Shown here: piece by piece, positions 35,001-43,743 of the stretch | How the letters are laid out: each line of letters opens with the position of its first letter | Numbering within the stretch: position 1 is the stretch's first letter | NCBI GenBank assembly: GCA_900757865.1 | Contig: CAAEPH010000031.1 | Location: forward strand, 62,001 to 126,000 | Reading direction: 5' to 3' | Length of the DNA: 64,000 nucleotides | Origin: an uncultured Sutterella sp. | Lineage (GTDB): Bacteria > Pseudomonadota > Gammaproteobacteria > Burkholderiales > Burkholderiaceae_F | Translations under genes and position numbers: made by a program | Notes under the pieces: model-generated | The model's input: only the letters and a program-made list of their open reading frames with translations | Database searches by the model: none | Told to the model about the DNA's origin: nothing

Positions 35001-37492
35001 GGTTCAAGACGTTTGAGCGCAGAGCCTGTTGCTGCTCGAACCCCAGTATCAACGCCTCATCCTTCGCTTTTCGGAGAATGGGTTGCGGATCTGTCATGAG
35101 AGCCCTCACGGTCGCTGTCGCGTTGGCGTTCGCGAGCCAATGGTGCAGCGGGCAGCAGTGCACTCGCGTCAATCGCGTCTGCGCGGAGAGTGCCGAGGAC
35201 GGGAGTTGCATCCGTTGGGAAAACACCTATCGGTGTCTTAAACCCACGGGCGCCGATGGCGCCTGTCAGCGCACAGCCATTGCTAACAATTGTGTGAGCG
35301 TAACCCCCGTTTGCACGCAAAAGCAAAACGGCGTCTGCGTTAAAAAGGAAATCCCCGTGGTGTGCTCAAAGCCCGTGAATGACGCGCATTTCACGCACCC
35401 CACGTTTGAAACCGTTGAGCACGTGACGACCTCAGCAGATCGCGACGCGCCCTCGAAGGCTAATGGGTGCGAGCTCGTCTCGAGCACCTGTCTTAATAGT
35501 GACGCACGGGAGCTTCCCTACGAAAACGTCCCGACCGCCTCCGATACAGTCAAGGGTGTTTGTTGGGAGCGCCAAGAAGTGTATCGCTGTCAGCGTTCGC
35601 CCGAAGAGAGTGACGTTCTCAAAGCACCCGCCTGCCAAACCTTGGTGGCTGCGAGTTGCAAACCTGTAGAAGGGCTTCATTGCGTTAAAGGGAGTGATGA
35701 GGCGTGCCTCGCCTGGGGCGCGACGTACCGGTGCGAAAAACCACAGACGGGAGACGGGTTAACACCGGGTGAGATTATCGAGGGCGAGCCCGAGGTGACG
35801 TTTGGCGACTGGGATCGCAGTGCTTGTGAAGCGCTAGAAGCGCAATTCACCGCCCAACACTACACGTGTCAGAAAATCGTCACGTGTGAGCGAGAAGAAA
35901 GTGGCGCATGCGTTGAAGAGCGCGTGGCGCTCACCTGCACGCGCGAGCGTCCAGGAAACTGTGAAGCGCTCGAGAGCGTTCGAACCCTACCCCAATGCCA
36001 GTCCTACGCCGACCTGGCCTCTCGCGTGGACTGGACACTGCGCCCCGCGTTTGAGCGTGACGCTGACGACATCTTAGTCTGCGTTGGGAAACTCAAACCG
36101 ACAGACGCCGCGTTTCCGGCGATGCCCGCGTTGCCAAATTTGAGCGATGAGCAACCTGCTTTCTTAAAGGAAGACCACACGCTCACGAATTGGGCGCTTG
36201 ACAGGGGCAACTTGTCCCTGCTCACGCCCACGCCCGTTGTGGGACTCGCGTGCGATGCGGGAGAGCGTCGTTGCACCCAAGGAGCTGCTTGGCGACTTGT
36301 TGACGGTAAGTGGCAGTGGCGCTCGTGCTGGGAAGAAACCGTCACACATCAGTGCTTTGGTGGCACCGATGACCCCAGCGGGGATTGCGAGGCGGTTCGC
36401 AAAAACCCTGCGTGCACGTTGGTCAAGCGAACGTGTCCCAAGGACGATCCCCAATGCCCGCAACCCACCGAAATCTATCGCTGTCAAAAACCGGCCGAGA
36501 CGATTGAATTAGGCACACGGTGCGACGGTCAAGATTGCGTTGGGGACTTGTGTCGCGACGTGGTGACGGTTACCGACAACGAACTTCCCAATGCGATTGT
36601 GCAGCTCGAGCTCGCGCGTCAACTCTCCACCTACGGAGACGTCACCAACGATCAATTTTTTGGTGGGCAAGTGCTCCGTTGTCGCGACCGTAAAGGGGCG
36701 TCAAGTTGCTGCCGCAGTGATGCACGAGCCGAGACAAGTAACGCAGCGTTTGGCCAAGCGCTTCTCTTTGGTGTTCAGGTCTTAGGCGAAGCGATCAAAT
36801 TTGTCGGTAGTACCTATGTCTACGACGCGCTCGCGTGGTCGCCCAAAACCGAGGGGTTATTAAAGCGCCTCTACGGTGACGCGCCCAATGGCGCCTATTC
36901 ACCCACCTTTTCCTACTGGGGACTCACCGCGACGTACAGCTCCTCGAGCGGATGGAGTTTTGGCTTTTCGCCGGTAAGTTTTATGGCGACAGCCGCCATG
37001 GGAGCGTACGGCAAGTGGGCAGCGTGCACAGCTGAGGACGCCAAAGTGGCCGTTGCCAAAGGGCAAGGCCTTTGTCACTACGTGGGCGAAGTCTGTGCCA
37101 AGCGTACGCCAGGCTTGGGCTGCACGGAACGTCAACAAGTGTACGTCTGCTTTAATTCGCGCTTAGCCAAAATCATCAATGAAGAAGGCCGTCGACAGTT
37201 AGGAATTGGCTGGGGACAGCCCAACAAGCCCATTGGTCGAGGACTCACGATGGACGAAATTAATCAATTGGACTTTAACGATATGGACTTTAGTGACTTT
37301 GTGCGTGATGTGTTAGCCAACATCACGGCTACGACCGACGGGACGGTCGATCCAACAGAAGCTGCAAGACGTGCGGCAGAACGCCTTCAAGCGATGATTC
37401 GAGGCGAAATCTCGCGCTTAGCGCCCACGCGTCGCCCAACAGGGACGCGCCCCACGGCAGCCACACCGCACCATCCACAAAGTCAACCTTAA
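34997..37492 (+). CDS. traN: TraN, Cys-rich carboxy-terminal part encoded separately
   Basis: 831 aa. The start at 34997 overlaps the previous stop (ATGA) after a GGAGGTGA site. The first 34 residues are basic, followed by a second export signal (MRALTVAVALAFASQWCSG). The body holds repeated Cys modules of the type CxRxxxVCxxxxEDGSCIRWENTYRC (three or more copies). It ends with the typical TraN finish: DLCRDVVTVTDNELPNAIVQLE, VLRCRDRKGASSCCR, CHYVGEVCAKRTPGLGCTERQQVYVCFNSRLAKIINEEGRRQLGIGWG. Having its own signal argues for a two-polypeptide TraN rather than a simple frameshift. Confidence 0.85.
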   Translation: MRFKTFERRACCCSNPSINASSFAFRRMGCGSVMRALTVAVALAFASQWCSGQQCTRVNRVCAESAEDGSCIRWENTYRCLKPTGADGACQRTAIANNCVSVTPVCTQKQNGVCVKKEIPVVCSKPVNDAHFTHPTFETVEHVTTSADRDAPSKANGCELVSSTCLNSDARELPYENVPTASDTVKGVCWERQEVYRCQRSPEESDVLKAPACQTLVAASCKPVEGLHCVKGSDEACLAWGATYRCEKPQTGDGLTPGEIIEGEPEVTFGDWDRSACEALEAQFTAQHYTCQKIVTCEREESGACVEERVALTCTRERPGNCEALESVRTLPQCQSYADLASRVDWTLRPAFERDADDILVCVGKLKPTDAAFPAMPALPNLSDEQPAFLKEDHTLTNWALDRGNLSLLTPTPVVGLACDAGERRCTQGAAWRLVDGKWQWRSCWEETVTHQCFGGTDDPSGDCEAVRKNPACTLVKRTCPKDDPQCPQPTEIYRCQKPAETIELGTRCDGQDCVGDLCRDVVTVTDNELPNAIVQLELARQLSTYGDVTNDQFFGGQVLRCRDRKGASSCCRSDARAETSNAAFGQALLFGVQVLGEAIKFVGSTYVYDALAWSPKTEGLLKRLYGDAPNGAYSPTFSYWGLTATYSSSSGWSFGFSPVSFMATAAMGAYGKWAACTAEDAKVAVAKGQGLCHYVGEVCAKRTPGLGCTERQQVYVCFNSRLAKIINEEGRRQLGIGWGQPNKPIGRGLTMDEINQLDFNDMDFSDFVRDVLANITATTDGTVDPTEAARRAAERLQAMIRGEISRLAPTRRPTGTRPTAATPHHPQSQP

Positions 37493-37505
37493 GGGAAGTG
37501 TGATC

Positions 37506-38915
37506 ATGATGCATGTTAACGAAAAGCGTCCAACTCCACCCATAAGCACCTCCGTGGGTCGCGCTCAGCGACGGGGCGTTATCCTCATGTCGATAGCCCT
37601 GATGGCTTTGACTACTCCGCCAGGGATGGCCGCCTCAAACCTCGCGTCAGCGGACGCGGGTCTCGGTGCGAGCAACCTCAACACCGACGTCAGCACCCAC
37701 CTCAGCCCCCAGATCAACGCTCGTCGCAGCACGACGATACGTCCCCAGGCAAATGACGTTCGCGACATGCCCTTGCCCGAGTCGTTCGACGCAACCCGAG
37801 ACGATTCTGCCTGGTGGGACGACGACGTGTGGTCGCACCCCGATCGTCCTTTTCTCTTCTACGGTCACCATGCCCAACCCCAAGCACCCCATACGGTCGA
37901 GTCTGCGACGGACACTGAAAACGTGAATGTAACGGCGAGCCAACCAGAAAAGAAAGCCCAAGCAACACCGGAACGCGCTTCAAAACGCATGGACAACGAT
38001 GATCACCGCAAGGTCGCGTCCGATGTCCCGACTCGCCTTGAAGACGTGAAAACCGTGAAAGCGTTGCAAGAAGAGCGCGAGCGGCGGTTGCACGTGGCCA
38101 TCATGAACCCAACCGAAGCGAACATGGCGCACTTTCAAGAAGTGAACGCCTATATGCTCGGCCTTTCACACCGCTTTGCGGCCGCGTGGGAGCGAAGTCG
38201 GTTAGATAACCCCGAGTACGATTGGACCGCCACGCACCCCACCGCCAACTTTGTTCGCGTGGCGGACCAAGAAGCCGTGCGTGAAGCCAAAGCCCAGTAC
38301 CTGCAGACGCTTTCTGGCGACATCGCTCTCGTCGTGGTGGGCCACAGCGACGATCCCAATACGCGACTGTTAACGGATGTGGTCTCCGGGGTCGCTCAGA
38401 CGTACCACTACGACACGCTTGGCATCGTGACCAATCCTGAGGCGTTTGAGCAAGAAGCCGTTCCACCATCAAGAGGAAAGGCCAAAGAAACGCAAAGCGT
38501 CTTACAAAAGGTTTTTGGCGACATGCCCGTGAAGCCCAACCGTGGGCACGTGACGCAATTGGGCCTGACGCTCTTTCCCGCCGTGGTACTCGTTGCCAAT
38601 AACGAGGCAACGGTGCGACATCCGGAATTTGAGAGGTTAACCGTTCGCGCTGGCGCCAGGGTGGCATTGCTCGCCACCGGTGTTGTCTCAGGTGAAGAGC
38701 TCGAGCGCCGACTCGTTCGACGTTTGCGCGCCGATCCCACGCCTCGCGCGACCGCCCCGGAACGCGTCCCAGGCGCCGACGCGTTTCATACGTTGCCCGT
38801 AGTACACGATCGAGGGTCTCTTGATGCGTGGGAAACCCCATGGGCATTCCCCCTACCGTCGTCGTTACCTGCTAATCAAGAACGCCAATCGTCCAAAGCC
38901 ACTAAGGAGCGTTAG
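37506..38915 (+). CDS. traF: Conjugal pilus assembly protein TraF
   Basis: 469 aa from the ATG at 37506 (a GTG at 37500 is too close to the AAGGGAAG site). Signal peptide ILMSIALMALTTPPGMAAS. TraF features: DSAWWDDDVWSHPDRPFLFYG, the helical segment VKALQEERERRLHVAIMNPTEANMAHFQEVN, and a thioredoxin-like domain (DIALVVVGHSDDPNTRLL; YDTLGIVTNP; LGLTLFPAVVLVANNEATVRH). The CxxC active site of thioredoxins is absent, as in F TraF. It is periplasmic. Confidence 0.87.
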   Translation: MMHVNEKRPTPPISTSVGRAQRRGVILMSIALMALTTPPGMAASNLASADAGLGASNLNTDVSTHLSPQINARRSTTIRPQANDVRDMPLPESFDATRDDSAWWDDDVWSHPDRPFLFYGHHAQPQAPHTVESATDTENVNVTASQPEKKAQATPERASKRMDNDDHRKVASDVPTRLEDVKTVKALQEERERRLHVAIMNPTEANMAHFQEVNAYMLGLSHRFAAAWERSRLDNPEYDWTATHPTANFVRVADQEAVREAKAQYLQTLSGDIALVVVGHSDDPNTRLLTDVVSGVAQTYHYDTLGIVTNPEAFEQEAVPPSRGKAKETQSVLQKVFGDMPVKPNRGHVTQLGLTLFPAVVLVANNEATVRHPEFERLTVRAGARVALLATGVVSGEELERRLVRRLRADPTPRATAPERVPGADAFHTLPVVHDRGSLDAWETPWAFPLPSSLPANQERQSSKATKER

Positions 38916-38917
38916 TC

Positions 38918-40423
38918 ATGTCGTATTCTGTCTCTTCTTTCTTTGTTACGCTGCTCAAACGACGTCGCAACCCCAACGTACGGTGTTGCCTTCTCCTTTC
39001 ACAACGGGCGGTGCGTGTTGCTATGCTGCTCGCGCTCCTTTCCTTCTCTTTCTCGTCTCACGCCGGTTTTGTGCAAGACTTCTATGACAACGCCTCTGCG
39101 CAGACGAACCTGACCCCAGCGGGTATATATCGCTCCGCTGAAATGGGAGTCATCACGGGTGGGCACTTTGTCGCGAAAGTTCCTCGGCAAGACTTTCAAC
39201 CCTATTCCATTGATGCACCGCATCTGAAAGCCGGCTGTGGTGGGATTGACTTTTATTTGGGAGCGTTCTCCATTCCCAGTCAAGACGAGTTTGTGAGCTT
39301 TTTGCGTAGCATCGGCACGGCGCTCCCGGGAGTGGCCTTTCAGATCGCGTTAAACGCCATGGCACCAGAACTCAACGAAACGCTCTCGCAGTACCGTGAC
39401 ATGTTGATGGAGTTTTCCAACAGCATGGGTGACAGTTGTCAGGCCGCGGAAAAACTCATGAATTACACCGGGGCGAGCGCGTGGTTGCAAAATTCCGGGC
39501 AAGCCGCCCGAAATTATTTACGCAGTTCCGGTCGTGCAGAAGACGCTGCGGACGCGCAACGCATGACCCGCACCAATGGCGCGATGACGCTCAATTCGGT
39601 CCCAGAGCGTCGCACGAACGGCGGTACCCTCGCACAAGCGAGCGAACTCAACCTCACGTGGTCGCTGTTGAAATCCGGCAAAGCCACGCGTCACGCCACG
39701 CAGTCGCACCTCGAAATGCTCATGACCTTGGTGGGAAGCACCATTTACACCCGTACGGGCTCAGGGGACGATGAAACCGTACGCCAAATTCCGCTCGCCG
39801 CGCAACCCCTGTTGGACGACTTGATCGGAAGTCCTGACGGACAAATGCAAACGACCTTGAAGCAGGTCTATCACTGTGATACGCCCGATCGGTGTCTCAA
39901 CCCCACACTTGGAGCGACGACAGAACTCAATCTCTCGGCGTCGATCTATCGCGCGATGACGCACTATCGGCAAGCCTTAATGCAACGAAACCCGGGGCTT
40001 GTTTCCGCTGACGAATTGCAACACCTGGCGAGCATCACGTCAATTCCTTTGTTGAGCTTTGTGGAAATCACCGCCTCCCCCATGGCGCTCTCCTTTTCGG
40101 AGTCGTTTTTGAAAACCTATGCCGAAGCGGCTGCGTACGAAGCGATTCTCGCTTCACTCTCGGGGCTCGCGGACGAGTTGCGGGTTGTGGTGACGGGCTC
40201 CAGCGGTAAAGACATCAGCCAGCTTCAAGCTGAACACGCAAAAACCTTGGAGATGCGCATCGATCGGTTGTGCGCTGACCTGCGACGTAAGGAAAGTCTC
40301 CTTTCGCAGCGCTTGCAACGCGTCTCGGACTTTATTGATGAGGTGGAACACTTGCGACGCAAAGCCTTTGGCACGGCAGCGGACGCGCTTTATGAACAAA
40401 TGCCATCGCGCATTCGTTATTAA
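38918..40423 (+). CDS. traH: Conjugal pilus assembly protein TraH
   Basis: 501 aa. Start after an AAGGAG site, two bases beyond the traF stop. Signal region MLLALLSFSFSSHAG; then the TraH signature: YRSAEMGVITGGHFVAKVP, LKAGCGGIDFYLGAFSIPSQDEFVSFLRSIG, FQIALNAMAPELNETLSQYRD. The C-terminal coiled coil (LQAEHAKTLEMRIDRLC...FIDEVEHLRRKAF) is also typical. It is a periplasmic/outer-membrane associated partner of TraF, TraU, TraW and TrbC. Confidence 0.93.
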   Translation: MSYSVSSFFVTLLKRRRNPNVRCCLLLSQRAVRVAMLLALLSFSFSSHAGFVQDFYDNASAQTNLTPAGIYRSAEMGVITGGHFVAKVPRQDFQPYSIDAPHLKAGCGGIDFYLGAFSIPSQDEFVSFLRSIGTALPGVAFQIALNAMAPELNETLSQYRDMLMEFSNSMGDSCQAAEKLMNYTGASAWLQNSGQAARNYLRSSGRAEDAADAQRMTRTNGAMTLNSVPERRTNGGTLAQASELNLTWSLLKSGKATRHATQSHLEMLMTLVGSTIYTRTGSGDDETVRQIPLAAQPLLDDLIGSPDGQMQTTLKQVYHCDTPDRCLNPTLGATTELNLSASIYRAMTHYRQALMQRNPGLVSADELQHLASITSIPLLSFVEITASPMALSFSESFLKTYAEAAAYEAILASLSGLADELRVVVTGSSGKDISQLQAEHAKTLEMRIDRLCADLRRKESLLSQRLQRVSDFIDEVEHLRRKAFGTAADALYEQMPSRIRY

Positions 40424-40440
40424 AAGTTGGAGGATAACCC

Positions 40441-43374
40441 ATGGACGCCGTCACGTTTTATGCTTTTTGGAACGGGTCTCTCGTCGGGGACCTCTTTAAT
40501 GCCGTGGTTGGGATCACGCAGAGCGCAAGCTTTCAGTTGCTCATTATCTGTGCGTGCATCTTGGGGTTTCTGAGCGTAATGCTCTTCTCAGGGATCCGGC
40601 AACGGGGTTTTGATACCGTGGTTTGGTGCGTGACCGCCTTTTGTGTTGCGTACCTCTTCTACGTTCCGAAGATCCCGGTGTCGGTCTTGGACGTTCGTGC
40701 GGGAAACGTGCAAGTGATTCAAAACGTCCCCTTGGGACTCGGTTGGGCCTCGGCGCGACTCTCGCAGATGAGCTATTGGCTCACACGCCAGTTTGAAGCC
40801 GCTTTCCAGGACCCGGATACGTTAAGTTTTTCGAAATTTGGGGTGGCCTTTCCACAGCGCGTCGTCACCGCTTTGATGAGCGCTGGACCCATCACCTCCG
40901 AAGGAAAAGAGCGATTAAACGGATTTGTGGAGCATTGTGTGATTCCCGAAGTCTTGGGGGCTGCCGGGAAACGTCACGAAATGATGACGAGCGCGAATCT
41001 CTGGAAGACTGTCACACAGCCCGGTTGGATCAACCCCGCGAGACATGTCGTGGAAGGTGAAGACGTTCTCACCTGCCCGCAGGCCGCCACAGAGATTGAC
41101 CGGTATCTGACGAGTACCGAAATCCCGATGCTCGAGCACGTTTTGGCCACACAGCTCGATATTGACGAACAACTCCAAATCGGTGCTTTGGCTAAAGCGA
41201 TACCCGGTGCGCAGCAGATGATGCTAGGGATTTCTCAAGATCTCACCTCGACCTTGAAGCACACCGTGATGCTCTCAAGCCTCCCGGCGTCACTCTCGAG
41301 CTTTACTGCGCAAAACCGCTCCCCCATGAGTTTGGCCATAACGCTCTCGAAAGCGCAAGGGAATTTGTCGAGCGAAATCAACTATCGCACGCTTGGCGAA
41401 ATGGCAAAAAACGCCTTACCCAAAGTGCGCAATTTGCTTGAATTCATTGTGATTGCGCTCTTTCCGGTGGTGATCTTGATGATGCTCGCGATGGGCCATA
41501 GTGGCTTGGGGATTATGCGAAGCTACGTGACACTGCTCTTATCGGTCGCACTTTGGGCGCCGATTGCCGCGGTGATTAACTACTTAATGATTCATACAGA
41601 CGCGGAGCCCATGAGTCAGTTGGTTGCCCAACTTGGGGGCTTGAGTCTCGAAGCGGCCACCCTGATTCGAGAAGCCGGGGCGTCGTCACAAGCCATGGCA
41701 GGGTCACTTCTTTGGATGGTGCCATTGTTGGCCTACGCGATTGCAAAGGGATCAGATATGGCCGTAACCTCGATGGCTTCGTCACTCCTCTCACCAGCTC
41801 AATCCGCCGCGCAAGCTCAAGGGTCAGCCTTGGCGATGGGGAATGTGAATGCTGGGAATGCCAGCGTGGGGAACGTTTCTGCCAACAACATGACGGGCAA
41901 TCGCTCGGATATGAGCTCGTCCTACACCACGAGCGATCAACACGTTAGTACCAATGCAGCGGGGTCAGCCATCTTTGAAGCAAGTTCACGAACGGTGACA
42001 AGCCTACGCGTGAATCAGTCGGACGTGGGTGTCAATTTAGGAACCACGCACTCTACCTCAGAAAGCATGAGCGAGGCTCATACTCAGCAGGTGGGCTTTA
42101 GTAGCAGTGTGAATCGTGGTTACTCCGAAGGGCAGACCTACAACGAAGGCAAAATGAATAGCGGTGGGTTCCAGAGAACCAGCGGTGAGACGGTGATGAT
42201 GGGCGAGACGTCGTCGCTACAGAATGTGCGGTCGCAGGCAGAGACTAACTCTCAGAGCGTCTCGTCCTCTGACACGATGTCAGACAGTGGTGCATCTACT
42301 AACACAGTGTCAAATATGTCTGGCTTAGACTTTCAAATTTCAAAGCATGTTACTCCCGTTCCAGAGAACTTCGAAAATGAAGTCATTAACGTAGGAAACA
42401 TAGCTCCAACCCAGGCACTAATACAAGATACATCAACGAAATTGAGTTCAGCCATCAATGGCAATAAACTTCCTGTGGAAAGTGCTTCAGATTCAGGCCT
42501 TGGGATTAATTTTGGGCCAAGTACCGGTGTTCGAATTTCAGAAGGTGCTCATAGAACCCAAAGCGCAAACACTGTCTTCTCGAGCAATCAAGCAGAATCT
42601 TCAACTCAACAAACGCAAAATACGCAATCCCTGGTCGCAAGTAACAGTAAAACGCACAACTCTGGAACTTCAACACAAACCAGCTTCACTCAACAATCCA
42701 GTAAAGGGGAAAGTCGTTCTCTCACGAAGAACAATCTCAATTCCAACTCAATATCTGGCTATAGAGCTAGCAATAGGCAAACTGCAAACCAATATTCTTC
42801 ACAAGAATCCATCAATAGTAGTCCCAGCTTAAGAGACAAAGCATTGGCCAAATACGCCAATAGTTCCACAGATACTATTTGGGCTTTGAATAGCAGTACT
42901 GAAGCACGAAGAGCCCTATCGACTTCACCAACTACCTCAATTCCTGTAATACAAAACAAACCAGTGGATGAAATTCCTAGTCCCCAAGAATTTGACGCGC
43001 GGTATGAGAAAGCTTTTGTCGCTGATCAGTATGGCATCGAATCTGCTAATGCGATCTCTGAAACATCGTACTCACAGTTCGTTGAATTAAATGACATAAC
43101 TCCGTCTGAAGCTTCTACCAGAGGTCTAACTGGTGCAATCTCTAAACTCTCTGGTTCCGTTTACCGTGTTGAACAAACAGGAATGAAAAGTGTCTTGAGT
43201 CGGGCGTACGGATGGGGCCTTGGCTACGACGCTCCAAAAGAAATTTATTCTACGTTAAAGAATAAGGCGGAAAAGGACTCTGATTTTAAAAATGATTTAA
43301 TCACCCTATCAAGAAGAAATCTTAGCGACGAGGATAACTATAAAGCTTTACAGGGACTATTAAGCAAACACTAA
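40441..43374 (+). CDS. traG: Mating-pair stabilisation protein TraG
   Basis: 977 aa. The first ~460 residues are the conserved TraG_N domain with several membrane helices (ASFQLLIICACILGFLSVMLF; LEFIVIALFPVVILMMLAMG; MAGSLLWMVPLLAYAIAKGSDMAV). After residue ~470 comes a long Ser/Thr/Asn-rich periplasmic arm. From about base 42290 the DNA becomes clearly AT-rich, and the final ~350 residues show no match to TraG. In F the distal part of TraG recognises entry exclusion protein TraS and is variable between plasmids. It is the last tra gene here; no traS, traT or traD follows. Confidence 0.92.
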   Translation: MDAVTFYAFWNGSLVGDLFNAVVGITQSASFQLLIICACILGFLSVMLFSGIRQRGFDTVVWCVTAFCVAYLFYVPKIPVSVLDVRAGNVQVIQNVPLGLGWASARLSQMSYWLTRQFEAAFQDPDTLSFSKFGVAFPQRVVTALMSAGPITSEGKERLNGFVEHCVIPEVLGAAGKRHEMMTSANLWKTVTQPGWINPARHVVEGEDVLTCPQAATEIDRYLTSTEIPMLEHVLATQLDIDEQLQIGALAKAIPGAQQMMLGISQDLTSTLKHTVMLSSLPASLSSFTAQNRSPMSLAITLSKAQGNLSSEINYRTLGEMAKNALPKVRNLLEFIVIALFPVVILMMLAMGHSGLGIMRSYVTLLLSVALWAPIAAVINYLMIHTDAEPMSQLVAQLGGLSLEAATLIREAGASSQAMAGSLLWMVPLLAYAIAKGSDMAVTSMASSLLSPAQSAAQAQGSALAMGNVNAGNASVGNVSANNMTGNRSDMSSSYTTSDQHVSTNAAGSAIFEASSRTVTSLRVNQSDVGVNLGTTHSTSESMSEAHTQQVGFSSSVNRGYSEGQTYNEGKMNSGGFQRTSGETVMMGETSSLQNVRSQAETNSQSVSSSDTMSDSGASTNTVSNMSGLDFQISKHVTPVPENFENEVINVGNIAPTQALIQDTSTKLSSAINGNKLPVESASDSGLGINFGPSTGVRISEGAHRTQSANTVFSSNQAESSTQQTQNTQSLVASNSKTHNSGTSTQTSFTQQSSKGESRSLTKNNLNSNSISGYRASNRQTANQYSSQESINSSPSLRDKALAKYANSSTDTIWALNSSTEARRALSTSPTTSIPVIQNKPVDEIPSPQEFDARYEKAFVADQYGIESANAISETSYSQFVELNDITPSEASTRGLTGAISKLSGSVYRVEQTGMKSVLSRAYGWGLGYDAPKEIYSTLKNKAEKDSDFKNDLITLSRRNLSDEDNYKALQGLLSKH

Positions 43375-43664
43375 AACCAGGTTCCCCAGAACAAGAAGCG
43401 ACGGCGACGGTTTGTGATACGAGCGCACTCTCGGCTTTTCGGTGAAGTGGCAAAAAAGTTTTTTGTATTCGGCGGAAACACCCAGCACCGCATCCCGAAG
43501 CGGTGCTTGCTCAACAACCAGTTCAAATAGCTACGCGCGAACTCCTCCTTCGTGAGTCCGCGTGGAGCTTTAAAAAGCTGGTAGTAGATCTGATAAACGT
43601 CGTCCAAGAGGTCGGGGATGTAATGCATCTCTGTTCGATCGGGCTTGTTTGTGGCTAAGTACAT
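43371..43664 (-). CDS. Small convergent hypothetical protein
   Basis: 97 aa on the minus strand, overlapping the end of traG by four bases. It has a helical, aromatic-rich first half (IPDLLDDVYQIYYQLFKAPRGLTKEEFARSYLNWLLSKH) and a basic C-terminus (ITNRRRRFLFW). No signal peptide or family match. Its position where F carries traS is suggestive, but the orientation is opposite and it has no membrane helix, so an exclusion role is unsupported. Confidence 0.45.
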   Translation of the reverse strand: MYLATNKPDRTEMHYIPDLLDDVYQIYYQLFKAPRGLTKEEFARSYLNWLLSKHRFGMRCWVFPPNTKNFFATSPKSRECARITNRRRRFLFWGTWF

Positions 43665-43743
43665 GGGCTGGTCCTAAATTTTATTTATTACGTTTATTCT
43701 ACCCCTAATATATAAATAATGTAATTGATTTCTAAAGGAATTT

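Noticed and set aside
38101..38847. 248-codon minus-strand reading frame
   Set aside because: Opposite traF; Arg/Trp-rich artefact of reverse reading.
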